DNA from: Streptomyces jumonjinensis
GTDB lineage: Bacteria > Actinomycetota > Actinomycetes > Streptomycetales > Streptomycetaceae
Length of the DNA: 42,811 bases
Reading direction: 5' to 3'
NCBI RefSeq assembly: GCF_009600885.1
Contig: NZ_VCLA01000167.1
Coordinates: 1-42,811, forward strand
How positions within the stretch are numbered: the first letter of the stretch is position 1; each line of letters opens with the position of its first letter. Below are positions 1-7,234 of the stretch, in pieces. The position numbers and the translations under genes are program-made. The notes beneath the pieces are model-generated. The model made no database searches, had not been told where the DNA came from, and saw nothing but the letters and a program-made list of their open reading frames with translations.

Positions 1-185
1 TCCCACCAGGCTCGGTCGACCGAATTCGGATCCTGGAGGTACTGCTGGTAGATCTCGTCGACGAGCCACTCATTGGGCCCGAAAGCGGCAGCAGGATCAA
101 TGCCCTGCCCGCCCTGGTCGGTCGTGGGGGCACCACCCGGCCGGAGGCTGGGCGAGCTGGAGTTACTGGGGGACTGAGACGACAC
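1..185 (-). CDS. kgd: Multifunctional 2-oxoglutarate decarboxylase/dehydrogenase E1, N-terminus only
   Basis: Only the first 61 codons lie in the window, running off its left edge. Reading from GTG at 185, a Ser/Pro/Gly-rich leader is followed by FGPNEWLVDEIYQQYLQDP and NSVDRAWWD. I recognise this as the opening of actinobacterial Kgd/SucA, the very large E1 protein that decarboxylates 2-oxoglutarate in the TCA cycle and carries a fused E2-like N-terminal segment. The GTG start follows an A/G-rich AGAGGG stretch about 10 bases upstream and matches the usual start of the family as I remember it. It is the same strand as the two-component genes that follow, but about 280 bases and a hairpin separate them, so it is probably transcribed separately. 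Identity rests on a short but distinctive stretch. Confidence 0.8.
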   Translation of the reverse strand, partial: MSSQSPSNSSSPSLRPGGAPTTDQGGQGIDPAAAFGPNEWLVDEIYQQYLQDPNSVDRAWW

Positions 186-438
186 GGCGGCAACCGCCCT
201 CTTCCGCTTCACAAGGTGATGGACAGCGGGAATCAAGGCTACGCCTCCCTGGCCGAGAGGTGCAGGCCAGGCGGGGCCACAGTCGCGCAAGTCACACCGA
301 AAGACGGGTTTCGGGGGCGGGAATGGCGGGAAATAAGCACGGTTTGCCCACGCCGCTGGTATGACACACCGCGCGGCGGCTCCCGACAGGCGTTCCAGCC
401 CGTCGCATCGGGGCTGCCTCCGTCGGATTACGGATAGA

Positions 439-462
439 AGGGTCGCTTCCGATTCGAACCCT
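439..462 (-). terminator. Possible terminator after the sensor kinase gene
   Basis: An imperfect inverted repeat (AGGGTCG paired with CGAACCCT, one bulged base) lies directly beyond the kinase stop codon at 466. There is no T-run, as is common in this GC-rich DNA. The rest of 186-438 shows no gene I can support and should hold the kgd promoter. Confidence 0.3.
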
Positions 463-465
463 ACG

Positions 466-1554
466 TCAACCTCGCGGCGAGGGGAGTCCCGGCAGAGTCA
501 CCCGGATCCGGCAGCCCCGCGCCGATTCGGCCACCCCGATGCTCCCGCCGTGCAGATCGACGGCCCAGCGGGCGATGGCGAGGCCCAGCCCGGTGCCGCC
601 GTCGCTGCCCTTGCCGTGCGGCGAGCTGACCGCACCCCGGTTGAACCGCTCGAAGACGCGGTGCCGCTCCTGCTCGGGGATGCCGGGCCCTTCGTCCACC
701 ACTTCCAGGTCGAGCGACTCGGGGTACGGGCCCCGCCGGGCCCGTACCGTCACCCGGCCGTGCGGCGGGGAGTGCTTCACCGCGTTGTCGATCAGATTGG
801 CCATCACCTGGTGCAGCCGCTCCGCGTCCGCGTGAGCGGTCAGCTCCGGCGGCGACACATCCAGATGCAGATGCACGTCCTTACGGGTGTGATGGCCCGA
901 GCCCGAGGCGAGCCCGCGCCGCGCGGCGGCCAGATTGGACTCCTTCAGCACCCCCGAGAGATAGGGCCACACCTCGAAGCGGCGGGCGCGCAGCGGCACC
1001 ACCCCGTTGTCCAGCCGGGAGAGGTCGAGCAGGGTCTCCACCATCCGGCCCAGCCGCTCGGTCTGCCTGAGCGCGGTCCGCATGGTCTCCGGATCGGCGG
1101 CCGACACCCCGTCGACAACGTTCTCCAGGACCGCCCGGAGCGCGGCGATCGGGGTGCGCAGCTCATGCGAGACATTGGCGACCAGCTCCTTGCGGTGCCG
1201 GTCCTCGGCCTGCAGATCGTCCGCCATCCGGTTGATGGTGCTGGCGAGGGCGCCCAGCTCGTCGCGGCGGTCGGCGCCGCGCACCCGGCGGGTGAAGTCG
1301 CCGTGCGATATCCCCTTGGCCACCGTGTTCATCTCGTCCAGCGGAGCCGTCAGACCATGCGCCACGAACTGGGTGATCAGCAGCGTGGTGATCACCGAGA
1401 AGACGGTGATGAACCGCAGCTCGGTGGAGGTGTGCAGGGCGACGACCAGTAATCCGGTGGTGATGAAGACGGAGACGACGACCAGCGTGCCGAGCTTGGT
1501 CTTGATCGAGATCAGGACGGACCTCCTGCGCCCGTTCCCCGGGGACCGGGTCAT
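466..1554 (-). CDS. Two-component sensor histidine kinase
   Basis: A 362-residue membrane sensor kinase. Two hydrophobic helices (about residues 22-41 and 48-66) are separated by only a few residues, so there is almost no extracellular domain. A HAMP region follows (about 68-120), then the H-box SHELRTP with phosphoacceptor His130, the N-box NLIDNAVKHS, and G-boxes DEGPGIP and GGTGLGLAIA. It autophosphorylates and passes phosphate to the regulator encoded just upstream. ATG at 1554 overlaps the regulator TGA in an ATGA, implying translational coupling; the longer open frame upstream only runs through the regulator in another frame. The missing sensor loop suggests it reads a signal in the membrane or from a partner protein; that is inference. 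Confidence 0.93.
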   Translation of the reverse strand: MTRSPGNGRRRSVLISIKTKLGTLVVVSVFITTGLLVVALHTSTELRFITVFSVITTLLITQFVAHGLTAPLDEMNTVAKGISHGDFTRRVRGADRRDELGALASTINRMADDLQAEDRHRKELVANVSHELRTPIAALRAVLENVVDGVSAADPETMRTALRQTERLGRMVETLLDLSRLDNGVVPLRARRFEVWPYLSGVLKESNLAAARRGLASGSGHHTRKDVHLHLDVSPPELTAHADAERLHQVMANLIDNAVKHSPPHGRVTVRARRGPYPESLDLEVVDEGPGIPEQERHRVFERFNRGAVSSPHGKGSDGGTGLGLAIARWAVDLHGGSIGVAESARGCRIRVTLPGLPSPRG

Positions 1555-2288
1555 GGCGCGGGGGTCTCCAGGGCGTAGCCGACGCCGTGGACCGTGCGGA
1601 TCCGCTCCGCGCCGATCTTCCGGCGCAGGGCCTTGATGTGGCTGTCGACGGTCCGGGTGCCGGACGCGTCGGCCCAGTCCCACACCTCGGCGAGCAGCTG
1701 CTCCCGGGAGAGCACCGCGCGCGGGGTGTTCGCCAGACAGACCAGCAGATCGAACTCGGTGGGGGTCAGATGGACGTCGTCGCCCCGGACCCGCACCCGG
1801 CGCTGGGCGTGATCGATCTCCAGCTCGCCCAGGCGGAGGATTCCGCTGCGCGGGGTGACCGCGGCGAGCGCGGCCCGCTCGACCCGGCGCAGCAGCACAT
1901 GCACCCGGGCCGCCAGCTCCCGCATGGAGAACGGTTTGGTCATGTAGTCGTCGGCGCCGACGCCGAGCCCCACGAGCATGTCGGTCTCGTCGTCCCGCGC
2001 GGTGAGCATCAGCACCGGGACGGGGCGCTGGGCCTGCACCCGGCGGCAGACCTCCAGGCCGTCGAAGCCGGGCAGCATCACGTCCAGGACCATCAGATCG
2101 GGCTGCCACGCCTCGGCCGCGTCGACGGCGGCGGGGCCGTCGGCCGCCGTCTGCACGAGGAAGCCCTCGGCCCGCAGCCGGGCGGCGATGGCGTCGACGA
2201 TGGTCGTGTCGTCTTCGACGACCAGCACCCTGCGCTGGGCGCCGGCCGTGGCCGCGACGCCATTGTGGGTGGTGTGTACCTGTTCCAT
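1551..2288 (-). CDS. OmpR/PhoB-family response regulator
   Basis: A 245-residue regulator with a receiver domain (about 20-132) and a C-terminal winged-helix DNA-binding domain (about 150-240, with LTPTEFDLLVCLA and TVDSHIKALRRKIG). The acidic pocket is VEDD (Glu25-Asp27), the phosphoacceptor is Asp69 in VLDVMLPG, and the switch residues are Thr96 and Lys118. It should be phosphorylated by the kinase encoded downstream with a 4-base overlap and act as a dimer on direct repeats. A pair of 9-base direct repeats with an 11-base period lies 24-43 bases upstream of its start, fitting autoregulation. ATG at 2288 follows AGGGGCGG. The regulon is unknown. Confidence 0.95.
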   Translation of the reverse strand: MEQVHTTHNGVAATAGAQRRVLVVEDDTTIVDAIAARLRAEGFLVQTAADGPAAVDAAEAWQPDLMVLDVMLPGFDGLEVCRRVQAQRPVPVLMLTARDDETDMLVGLGVGADDYMTKPFSMRELAARVHVLLRRVERAALAAVTPRSGILRLGELEIDHAQRRVRVRGDDVHLTPTEFDLLVCLANTPRAVLSREQLLAEVWDWADASGTRTVDSHIKALRRKIGAERIRTVHGVGYALETPAP

Positions 2289-2311
2289 CGCCCGCCCCTG
2301 TAAGCGCTATC

Positions 2312-2331
2312 GCTCGTTGTGTGCTCGTTGT
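2312..2331 (-). promoter_or_regulatory. Direct-repeat operator candidate upstream of the response regulator
   Basis: Two exact copies of ACAACGAGC (minus strand) sit at 2323-2331 and 2312-2320 with an 11-base period, in the 90-base gap before the response regulator. OmpR-family dimers bind tandem half-sites about one helical turn apart, so this is a good candidate autoregulatory site. Confidence 0.45.
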
Positions 2332-2378
2332 AGATCGGTGTGTAGCTCAGCAGCGTAAAGGCAGTTGGAGGGTCCGGG

Positions 2379-3056
2379 CTACGCGGGTTCGACGGCGAGA
2401 TGGACCACGTCAGGTACGCCTCGGGCAACCTGGATCTCTTCGGTTCTTACCCCTTTGAACCCGGCATTCCGCAAGGTCTCTTCGAAAGCGGGGGACGGTT
2501 TCGCGGACCATACGGCGAGTACGCCGCCGGGCTCCAGGACCCTTCTGCACAGGGCGAGTCCCGTGGGGGAGTAGAGGTCTCCGTTGTCCTCGGTGACGGT
2601 CCAGTCGGGGCCGTTGTCGATATCCAGACAGAGGGCGTCATAGCGGTCGTCCGTGTCGCGGAGATGGGTGAGCAGATCCGTGCTCAGGATCACGCTCCTG
2701 GGGTCGGCGAGCGCGGCGGTGGAGATCGGGGCGAGCGGGCCGGAGAAATGCCAGTCGATGATGGCCTGTTCTCGCTCTACAACGGCGATATGTCGCCAGT
2801 GCGGGTTTGCGGCGGCGTGCGCGAGGGAGAAGCCGACGCCGAGGCCGCCGAGGAGGAGCGAGGGGGGTCGTCCGCCGTTGGCGGCGAGGGCCGCGTAGGC
2901 GGCGTCGACCAGATGCCGCTCGGAGCGTCCGTCGGAGGTGTCCATGAGGAAGCAGCCATTGGCGATGATCTCGTGGTGCTCGCCGCGGCGGCGGAGGACG
3001 ACCTCGCCGTGGGGGCCGTGGCGGTGGTCGAGGATGACGGGTGCGTCGGATGACAT
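2379..3056 (-). CDS. Spermidine-synthase-fold protein, class I methyltransferase-like
   Basis: A 225-residue protein with the polyamine-synthase/methyltransferase Rossmann fold. Visible are a glycine-rich loop LLLGGLGVGFSL (about 66-77), the acidic strand end VVEREQ (about 92-97), LDIDNGPDW (about 146-154) where spermidine synthases carry their active-site acid, and a C-terminal LEPGGVLAVWSA strand. It is shorter than true spermidine synthases (about 280 residues) and lacks an obvious N-terminal beta domain. Actinobacterial proteins of this kind are usually annotated as spermidine synthase-like with no proven activity. ATG at 3056 follows GGAGG closely. The response regulator lies 90 bases downstream on the same strand and may be partly co-transcribed. 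Confidence 0.75.
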   Translation of the reverse strand: MSSDAPVILDHRHGPHGEVVLRRRGEHHEIIANGCFLMDTSDGRSERHLVDAAYAALAANGGRPPSLLLGGLGVGFSLAHAAANPHWRHIAVVEREQAIIDWHFSGPLAPISTAALADPRSVILSTDLLTHLRDTDDRYDALCLDIDNGPDWTVTEDNGDLYSPTGLALCRRVLEPGGVLAVWSAKPSPAFEETLRNAGFKGVRTEEIQVARGVPDVVHLAVEPA

Positions 3057-3189
3057 ATGACCTCCGGTTCGGGCAGCTCTGCCCGCTGGGCGTGGGGGTC
3101 ATGGTGGTCGGCTGGGGGGCTCGGGGCGACTGGTTTTGGACTTTCGGGTGGGGGTGCTGTGGGCTGCGCGGTGGGCTGGGGTGCGAGGG

Positions 3190-3487
3190 CCGCTCCGGGT
3201 GCGGGGCTCCGGGGGCCTGGGCTGGGTGCGGTGTGCTGGGGTCCGTGGTCCGCTCCGGGGTGGTGCCGGGACTCATGATTTACGGCGCGTTTCCAGTCCC
3301 TGTTTGATGGCGGGCCTCCTTTGCGCCACAAAATCACGTTTTACGTCCCGGCACCACCCCTGCGCGGCCCCCTCCCATGAAGTCGAAACCGCCCCGCCCG
3401 GACCGTGTGCCGGGCCGTGCGGCCCCTCCCGCCGCGGTCACCACCGGTCCCGGTCGATGTGAAGCGGCCGGCCCAGTCGCTGGGGAG
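3190..3487 (-). repeat. Dispersed repeat, copy A (with 104-bp TIR-bounded core 3257-3360)
   Basis: The core begins GGGGTGGTGCCGGGAC (3257-3272) and ends with its exact reverse complement (3345-3360). The same core, about 85-90% identical by eye, occurs at 22260-22362 in the opposite orientation. Homology runs past the core on both sides: towards lower coordinates through the CCCAGCACACCGC-type sequence, and towards higher coordinates through the shared GGCCCAGTCGCTGGGGAG at 3470-3487. An internal hairpin (TGGCG...CGCCA) presents AAGGAGG in its loop in both copies. Differences of 1 and 2 bases between copies shift reading frames, so it is probably not protein-coding. No transposase is present. 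It could be a MITE-like relic, a structured RNA or a regulatory cassette. Confidence 0.7.
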
Positions 3488-3497
3488 GGCAGCTCCC

Positions 3498-3514
3498 TCC
3501 CGCCGTCGGCGGGA
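3498..3514 (-). terminator. Terminator of the sigma/ABC operon
   Basis: A perfect 7-bp stem TCCCGCC/GGCGGGA with a 3-base loop lies about 75 bases beyond the last gene of the operon (stop at 3587). There is no T-run. Confidence 0.4.
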
Positions 3515-3586
3515 CTGGGCCGTGCGCGGTGCGGTGAGCTGTGCCCCGTCCGTCGTCAGGAGCGCCTTATGGGGTTCGGGGTTCTG

Positions 3587-4195
3587 TCAGAGGTGGTCGG
3601 GGCGGGGGCCGCGGTAGGCGTGGAGGGCTGCTCCGGCGGCGAAGAGGGCCGCCGCCGTCACCCACGCGGCCGTCGCCCGGTCCGGCTGCACCGGCCACGC
3701 CCACACCGTCGCCCCGGTGCCGCCCGCCGTCCGCGCGGCGATGAACGCCGTGCCCAGATAGGCGGTCACCGGAAGCCAGCTCAGCCGCGCCCCGACCAGT
3801 ACCGCCGAGATCGCCGTCGCCCCCACCGTCCCCACGGTGTTGCGCGCCATCACCGAAGCGCCGGTGCCCGTCGTGCCCGACGCCGCCGCCAGGGCCAGGG
3901 CGGTGGCGGCGAGCGCGGTCAGGGCGAGCAGATGGGTCAGCCTCCGCGGCCACCAGGCGCGTACCGCCGTACGGTCCAGTTCATCGGCGTACGCGTACAG
4001 ACTCGTCCCGATGACGGCCGCGGCCAGCATCGGGCAGATCGCCTCCATGGGCAGGCCGAAACCGGGGTCCCAGGAGCCGCCGTCCGGGCGGGAGGCGCTC
4101 CAGGCCAGGAGGAGCGCGATGGCGGGCGGTGCCGCGATCGCGCCGGGCAGTCCCCGGGAGCGGGCGTACAGCAGGGGTCCGTTCAGAGCGGTCAC
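3587..4195 (-). CDS. Polytopic membrane protein, last gene of the ECF/ABC operon
   Basis: A 202-residue, strongly hydrophobic protein with about five or six predicted transmembrane helices: PGAIAAPPAIALLLAW, MEAICPMLAAAVIGTSLYAY, LLALTALAATALALAAASG, VGATAISAVLVGARLSW, VTAYLGTAFIAA and ATAAWVTAAALFAAGAALHA. No enzyme motif is visible. GTG at 4195 overlaps the upstream TGA as GTGA, so it is translated with the larger membrane gene before it. Position argues for a permease subunit or accessory of the ABC system encoded two genes upstream; I do not recognise a named family. Confidence 0.8.
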   Translation of the reverse strand: MTALNGPLLYARSRGLPGAIAAPPAIALLLAWSASRPDGGSWDPGFGLPMEAICPMLAAAVIGTSLYAYADELDRTAVRAWWPRRLTHLLALTALAATALALAAASGTTGTGASVMARNTVGTVGATAISAVLVGARLSWLPVTAYLGTAFIAARTAGGTGATVWAWPVQPDRATAAWVTAAALFAAGAALHAYRGPRPDHL

Positions 4196-5583
4196 AGCGC
4201 GGGCACCTCGTCCATGTCGCACGTCCCGACGGTCGCGAAATAGTCGGAGAGCCACTGTCTGCGCTCCCCCTGGTCCATCGCCCGCAGCCGTCCGGAGACG
4301 GCGTCGAGCGCCTTCTGCTCGGCCTTGATCGAGGCGACCCTTTCCGTGTCGCCGACGGCTCGGGCGTGCGACAGCTCGTCGAACTCCCACGGGTCGGGGG
4401 CGAGCCACTCCTCCACCGCCGTGTCGATCCGGCTGACCCGGTTGTCCTCCAAGCGGGCGTCGCACCCGCCGTCCATCGAGGGCAACAGCGCCATGGCGGC
4501 CTCCCAGGCGTACCGCTCCGGGTCGGCCAGCCGGCCGCGGACGACGGACTGGCCGTACGGGGTCAGCGAGGGGAGATGGGCGTCGGCGGACTTCGGCCCC
4601 CAGTCCAGATCCGTGAAGCGGGCGGGCAGATTCTCCACCCCCTCCAGCCGTGCGTTGATGTCCGTGAGCGCGTTCTTGATCTGCGGCAGCAGCCCCGGGT
4701 AGTCGGCGCGCACACAGATGGCGGGCCGGACGGACTCATCGCAGATCTGCCGCTGCGTCAGCGGGTCGGGCCGGTACATCCGCTCACCGTTCTGCATCAG
4801 CAGCGCACCCGCCGTCAGCGCGACCGCCAGCGGCAGCAGCGCGGTCCACCGGCGGCGGGCCGTGTACGCGAGGACCGCGGCGGCGGCGAGACCGCCCGTC
4901 CATCCCGTCGTCGCCAGCGGCTGCCACCACACCGGGACCGACTCGGCCAGCAGATGCTCCGGCGCGACCGGGACCAGATGCCGGGCCGCCGGAGTCTCGC
5001 GGGCCGTATTGGGCAGCAGCCACAGCACGACATACGCACCGGCCGCGAACGCGGGGGCCAGCAGCCGCCAGCGCACCAAGGCCCCCGTGACATGGCCGAT
5101 CAGGGTCATCGAGACGATGAACACGACGTCCGTGAGCGGGACGGTGAGCCGGGGCGTGCCCGCCGAGGTGTAGGGCCAGGTGGCGAGCAGCGCGGCGGCG
5201 GTGGCGGTCAGATAGCCGGCCGTCGCCCAGAGCGCTGTGGGCAGCGCCGCCGTCAGCAGCCGTGCGAGCGGCCCTCGGACCGCGCCCGCCAGCAGGTCGT
5301 GGGTGCGCCGCCGGTGCTCCCGCTGGCCCTGCCAGCAGCCCGCGGCGCCGGCCAGCGGACCGATGATCACGATGGCCGCCAGTTGCAGCATGGCCTGGGT
5401 CTCGCCCCAGCTGCCCTGCCAGCTGTCGGCCTCGGTCACCAGCAGGAAGGCGAGCCCTGTCAGGGCCGCGGCCCCTGCCCAGGGCGCGGATCCGCGCAGC
5501 AGCTCACCGCGGGCCGGGTGGGCGCGGCGCGGGGCGGGCGGTTCCACGGCGGGTGGGCGGGACTCGGTGCGTACGCCGCTCAT
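4192..5583 (-). CDS. Membrane protein with large C-terminal extracytoplasmic-type domain, ABC-associated
   Basis: A 463-residue protein. The first ~270 residues hold about seven hydrophobic helices (such as LTGLAFLLVTEADSW, LAAIVIIGPLAGAAGCW and FIVSMTLIGHVTGALV), resembling an ABC-2-type permease. The last ~190 residues are soluble and mostly charged, with four cysteines (CDESVRPAIC, GGCDA, GTCDM) that could form two disulfides if this part lies outside the cell. ATG at 5583 overlaps the ATPase TGA as ATGA, and its own stop overlaps the next gene. Inference: permease of the exporter with a built-in sensor or substrate-contacting domain. I do not know the domain family of the C-terminal part. 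Confidence 0.82.
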   Translation of the reverse strand: MSGVRTESRPPAVEPPAPRRAHPARGELLRGSAPWAGAAALTGLAFLLVTEADSWQGSWGETQAMLQLAAIVIIGPLAGAAGCWQGQREHRRRTHDLLAGAVRGPLARLLTAALPTALWATAGYLTATAAALLATWPYTSAGTPRLTVPLTDVVFIVSMTLIGHVTGALVRWRLLAPAFAAGAYVVLWLLPNTARETPAARHLVPVAPEHLLAESVPVWWQPLATTGWTGGLAAAAVLAYTARRRWTALLPLAVALTAGALLMQNGERMYRPDPLTQRQICDESVRPAICVRADYPGLLPQIKNALTDINARLEGVENLPARFTDLDWGPKSADAHLPSLTPYGQSVVRGRLADPERYAWEAAMALLPSMDGGCDARLEDNRVSRIDTAVEEWLAPDPWEFDELSHARAVGDTERVASIKAEQKALDAVSGRLRAMDQGERRQWLSDYFATVGTCDMDEVPAL

Positions 5584-6407
5584 CGCTGCGCCCCCGTACC
5601 CCAGCTGGAGCGGGTCCGCTGGTCCCGGCCGGTCGTGGTGCCCCGGTGGCTTCGGAGTGCGGCGGTGTACCCCCGTTCGATCGGGCTGGCGCCTTCGTCC
5701 GGGGACGCCTCGCCCAGCCGGGTCAGCTCCGCCGTCGTGCCCCGGTAGGCCACCCGGCCCGACTCGATCAGCGTCACTTGCTCGCACGCCGCGGCCACAT
5801 CCTCGACCAGATGGGTGGAGACGATCACTGTGGAGGTGCGTCCCACGTCCCGGAGCAGTGCTCTGAATTCGACGCGCTGCTCCGGATCGAGACCGGCTGT
5901 CGGCTCGTCCAGCAGCAGCAGCTCCGGTTCGTTCACGATCGCCTGGGCGATGCCCACGCGGCGCACCATCCCGCCCGAGAGCGTCTTCACCTTCGCGTCG
6001 ATCCGGTCCATGAGCCCCACCCGGTCCACCGCGCTCTCCACGGCGTCCGCCACCGAGGGCGCGGGCATCTCCTTCAGCCAGGCCATGTACGAGACGAACT
6101 CCCGCACCGTGAACCCGGGGTAGTAGCCGAACTCCTGCGGCAGATAGCCCAGCCGCCGGCGGATCAGGGGCCGGTCCCGGTGCGCGGAGGCGTCGTGGCC
6201 CAGCAGTTCCACCCGGCCCCCGGACGCCGGCGCCACGGTGGCCAGGACGCGGATCAGCGAGGTCTTGCCCGCGCCGTTGGGGCCGAGGAGACCGTGCACC
6301 CCGGTCCCGAAGTCCAGATCCACCGCGTCCAGCGCCACCGTCCGGCGGTGCCGGACGGTCAGCCCGGTCACCCGCACGGCCTCGGGGGCGTTCTCCGCTG
6401 TCGTCAT
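5580..6407 (-). CDS. ABC transporter ATP-binding protein
   Basis: A 275-residue ATPase of the drug/peptide exporter (BcrA/CcmA-like) class. It shows Walker A GPNGAGKTS (about 42-50), Q-loop LGYLPQEFGYYPGFTVREF, signature LSGGMVRR, Walker B LLLLDEPTAGLDP and the switch His in STHLVED. The start ATG at 6407 overlaps the stop of the anti-sigma gene as TGATG, one shared base; the longer open frame upstream belongs to another frame of that gene. It should power export through the two membrane proteins that follow. The substrate is unknown; placement behind an ECF sigma/anti-sigma pair suggests a response to envelope stress or an antibiotic. Confidence 0.95.
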   Translation of the reverse strand: MTTAENAPEAVRVTGLTVRHRRTVALDAVDLDFGTGVHGLLGPNGAGKTSLIRVLATVAPASGGRVELLGHDASAHRDRPLIRRRLGYLPQEFGYYPGFTVREFVSYMAWLKEMPAPSVADAVESAVDRVGLMDRIDAKVKTLSGGMVRRVGIAQAIVNEPELLLLDEPTAGLDPEQRVEFRALLRDVGRTSTVIVSTHLVEDVAAACEQVTLIESGRVAYRGTTAELTRLGEASPDEGASPIERGYTAALRSHRGTTTGRDQRTRSSWGTGAQR

Positions 6408-7234
6408 CACACGCTCTCCAGATGGTCGAAAGATGATCGGCGTACGGCGAGCAGTCCCGCGCACACCACGGCCGCGGCGGCCCAGCCGGCCTGGGCGTCC
6501 GGCCCCGAGACCAGGCGTGCCGCCTCGGCGGCCAGCGCCGGCGGACCCGCCAGGGGCGCGAGCACGGCCATGACCCAGGCGCAGGCCAGCACGGTCGCGG
6601 CGATCCGGCAGCCGGTGTACGAGCCGAGGGCCAGCGCCGCGAGCGTCAGCGCCAGGCCCGGCAGCAGCCAGGCCGCCGCGCCCGGCGGCCCCGCCGGGTC
6701 CGGCAGCAGCGCGCTCGCCACCGCCAGCAGCGGCACGCTCACCGCCAGTACCGCCGCCGTCCGGATGAGCAGCAGCCGCAGCCCGCCGTACGGGGTCGCG
6801 GCGGTGATCTCGTGCATCGGATCGGAGTAGCGGCCGTACGACAGGGCCACCCCGGCCAGCGGCACCGCGGGCGAGAGCGCCAGCAGCAGCGGCCGGGCGC
6901 CCTCGAAGCCCACCCCGTACGCCAGGAACAGGGCGCCGCCGATCACCGCGGCGAGGGACAGCAGCCAGGCCCCGCGCACCGCGGGTCCGGCCGCCCACAT
7001 CATCCGGGCGGTCCACCGCACCGGGGCCGCGGCGGGGGTTCTGCCCGCCAGGACCGTCGCGCGGATCTCGGCGATCACGAGCCCCGCGGGGGACCGCTGC
7101 ACCGCCGTGGAGACCCGGACCGCGCAGGGGCCGCAGCTCTCGATGTGCTTCTCCAGCGACCATGCCTCCGGCTCGGCGGCCGAGCCGGAGGCGTACCGCT
7201 CGGCCATCGGCCCGCTCACATGCCAGGCGCTCAT
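6407..7234 (-). CDS. Zinc-binding anti-sigma factor fused to a six-helix membrane domain
   Basis: A 275-residue protein. The N-terminal ~45 residues contain HIESCGPC, the His-x3-Cys-x2-Cys signature of zinc anti-sigma (ZAS/zf-HC2) domains that clamp ECF sigma factors in the cytoplasm. Instead of the usual single membrane helix, about six helices follow (from AWLLSLAAVIGGALFLAYG to WAAAAVVCAGLLAV), so the membrane part looks like a permease-type domain. ATG at 7234 overlaps the sigma-factor TGA as ATGA, the typical coupling of a sigma factor with its inhibitor. The membrane domain may contact the exporter encoded next, letting transporter state control the sigma factor; this is inference. Confidence 0.88.
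   Translation of the reverse strand: MSAWHVSGPMAERYASGSAAEPEAWSLEKHIESCGPCAVRVSTAVQRSPAGLVIAEIRATVLAGRTPAAAPVRWTARMMWAAGPAVRGAWLLSLAAVIGGALFLAYGVGFEGARPLLLALSPAVPLAGVALSYGRYSDPMHEITAATPYGGLRLLLIRTAAVLAVSVPLLAVASALLPDPAGPPGAAAWLLPGLALTLAALALGSYTGCRIAATVLACAWVMAVLAPLAGPPALAAEAARLVSGPDAQAGWAAAAVVCAGLLAVRRSSFDHLESV

Larger units (their letters stand above)
3057..3586. other. Non-coding region holding repeat copy A and operon terminator
   Basis: No convincing gene is seen. Frames open across it are low-complexity Gly/Pro/Arg shadows. Bases 3060-3256 are G-rich on the plus strand with a degenerate CCGGAGCGGACC / CCCAGCACACCGC pattern (minus strand), which belongs to the dispersed repeat also found near 22363-22475. 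The 104-bp inverted-repeat-bounded core is at 3257-3360, and a hairpin serving the sigma/ABC operon is near 3500. Confidence 0.6.

Noticed and set aside
3257..3360. Small peptide gene inside the dispersed repeat
   Set aside because: Short frames in the two copies look alike (RRPAI-containing) but need non-matching starts, and 1- and 2-base differences shift the frame; no start with a ribosome-binding site is shared.
3257..3360. Target-site duplication around the repeat core
   Set aside because: Flanks are themselves part of the larger repeat, so any duplication cannot be recognised.
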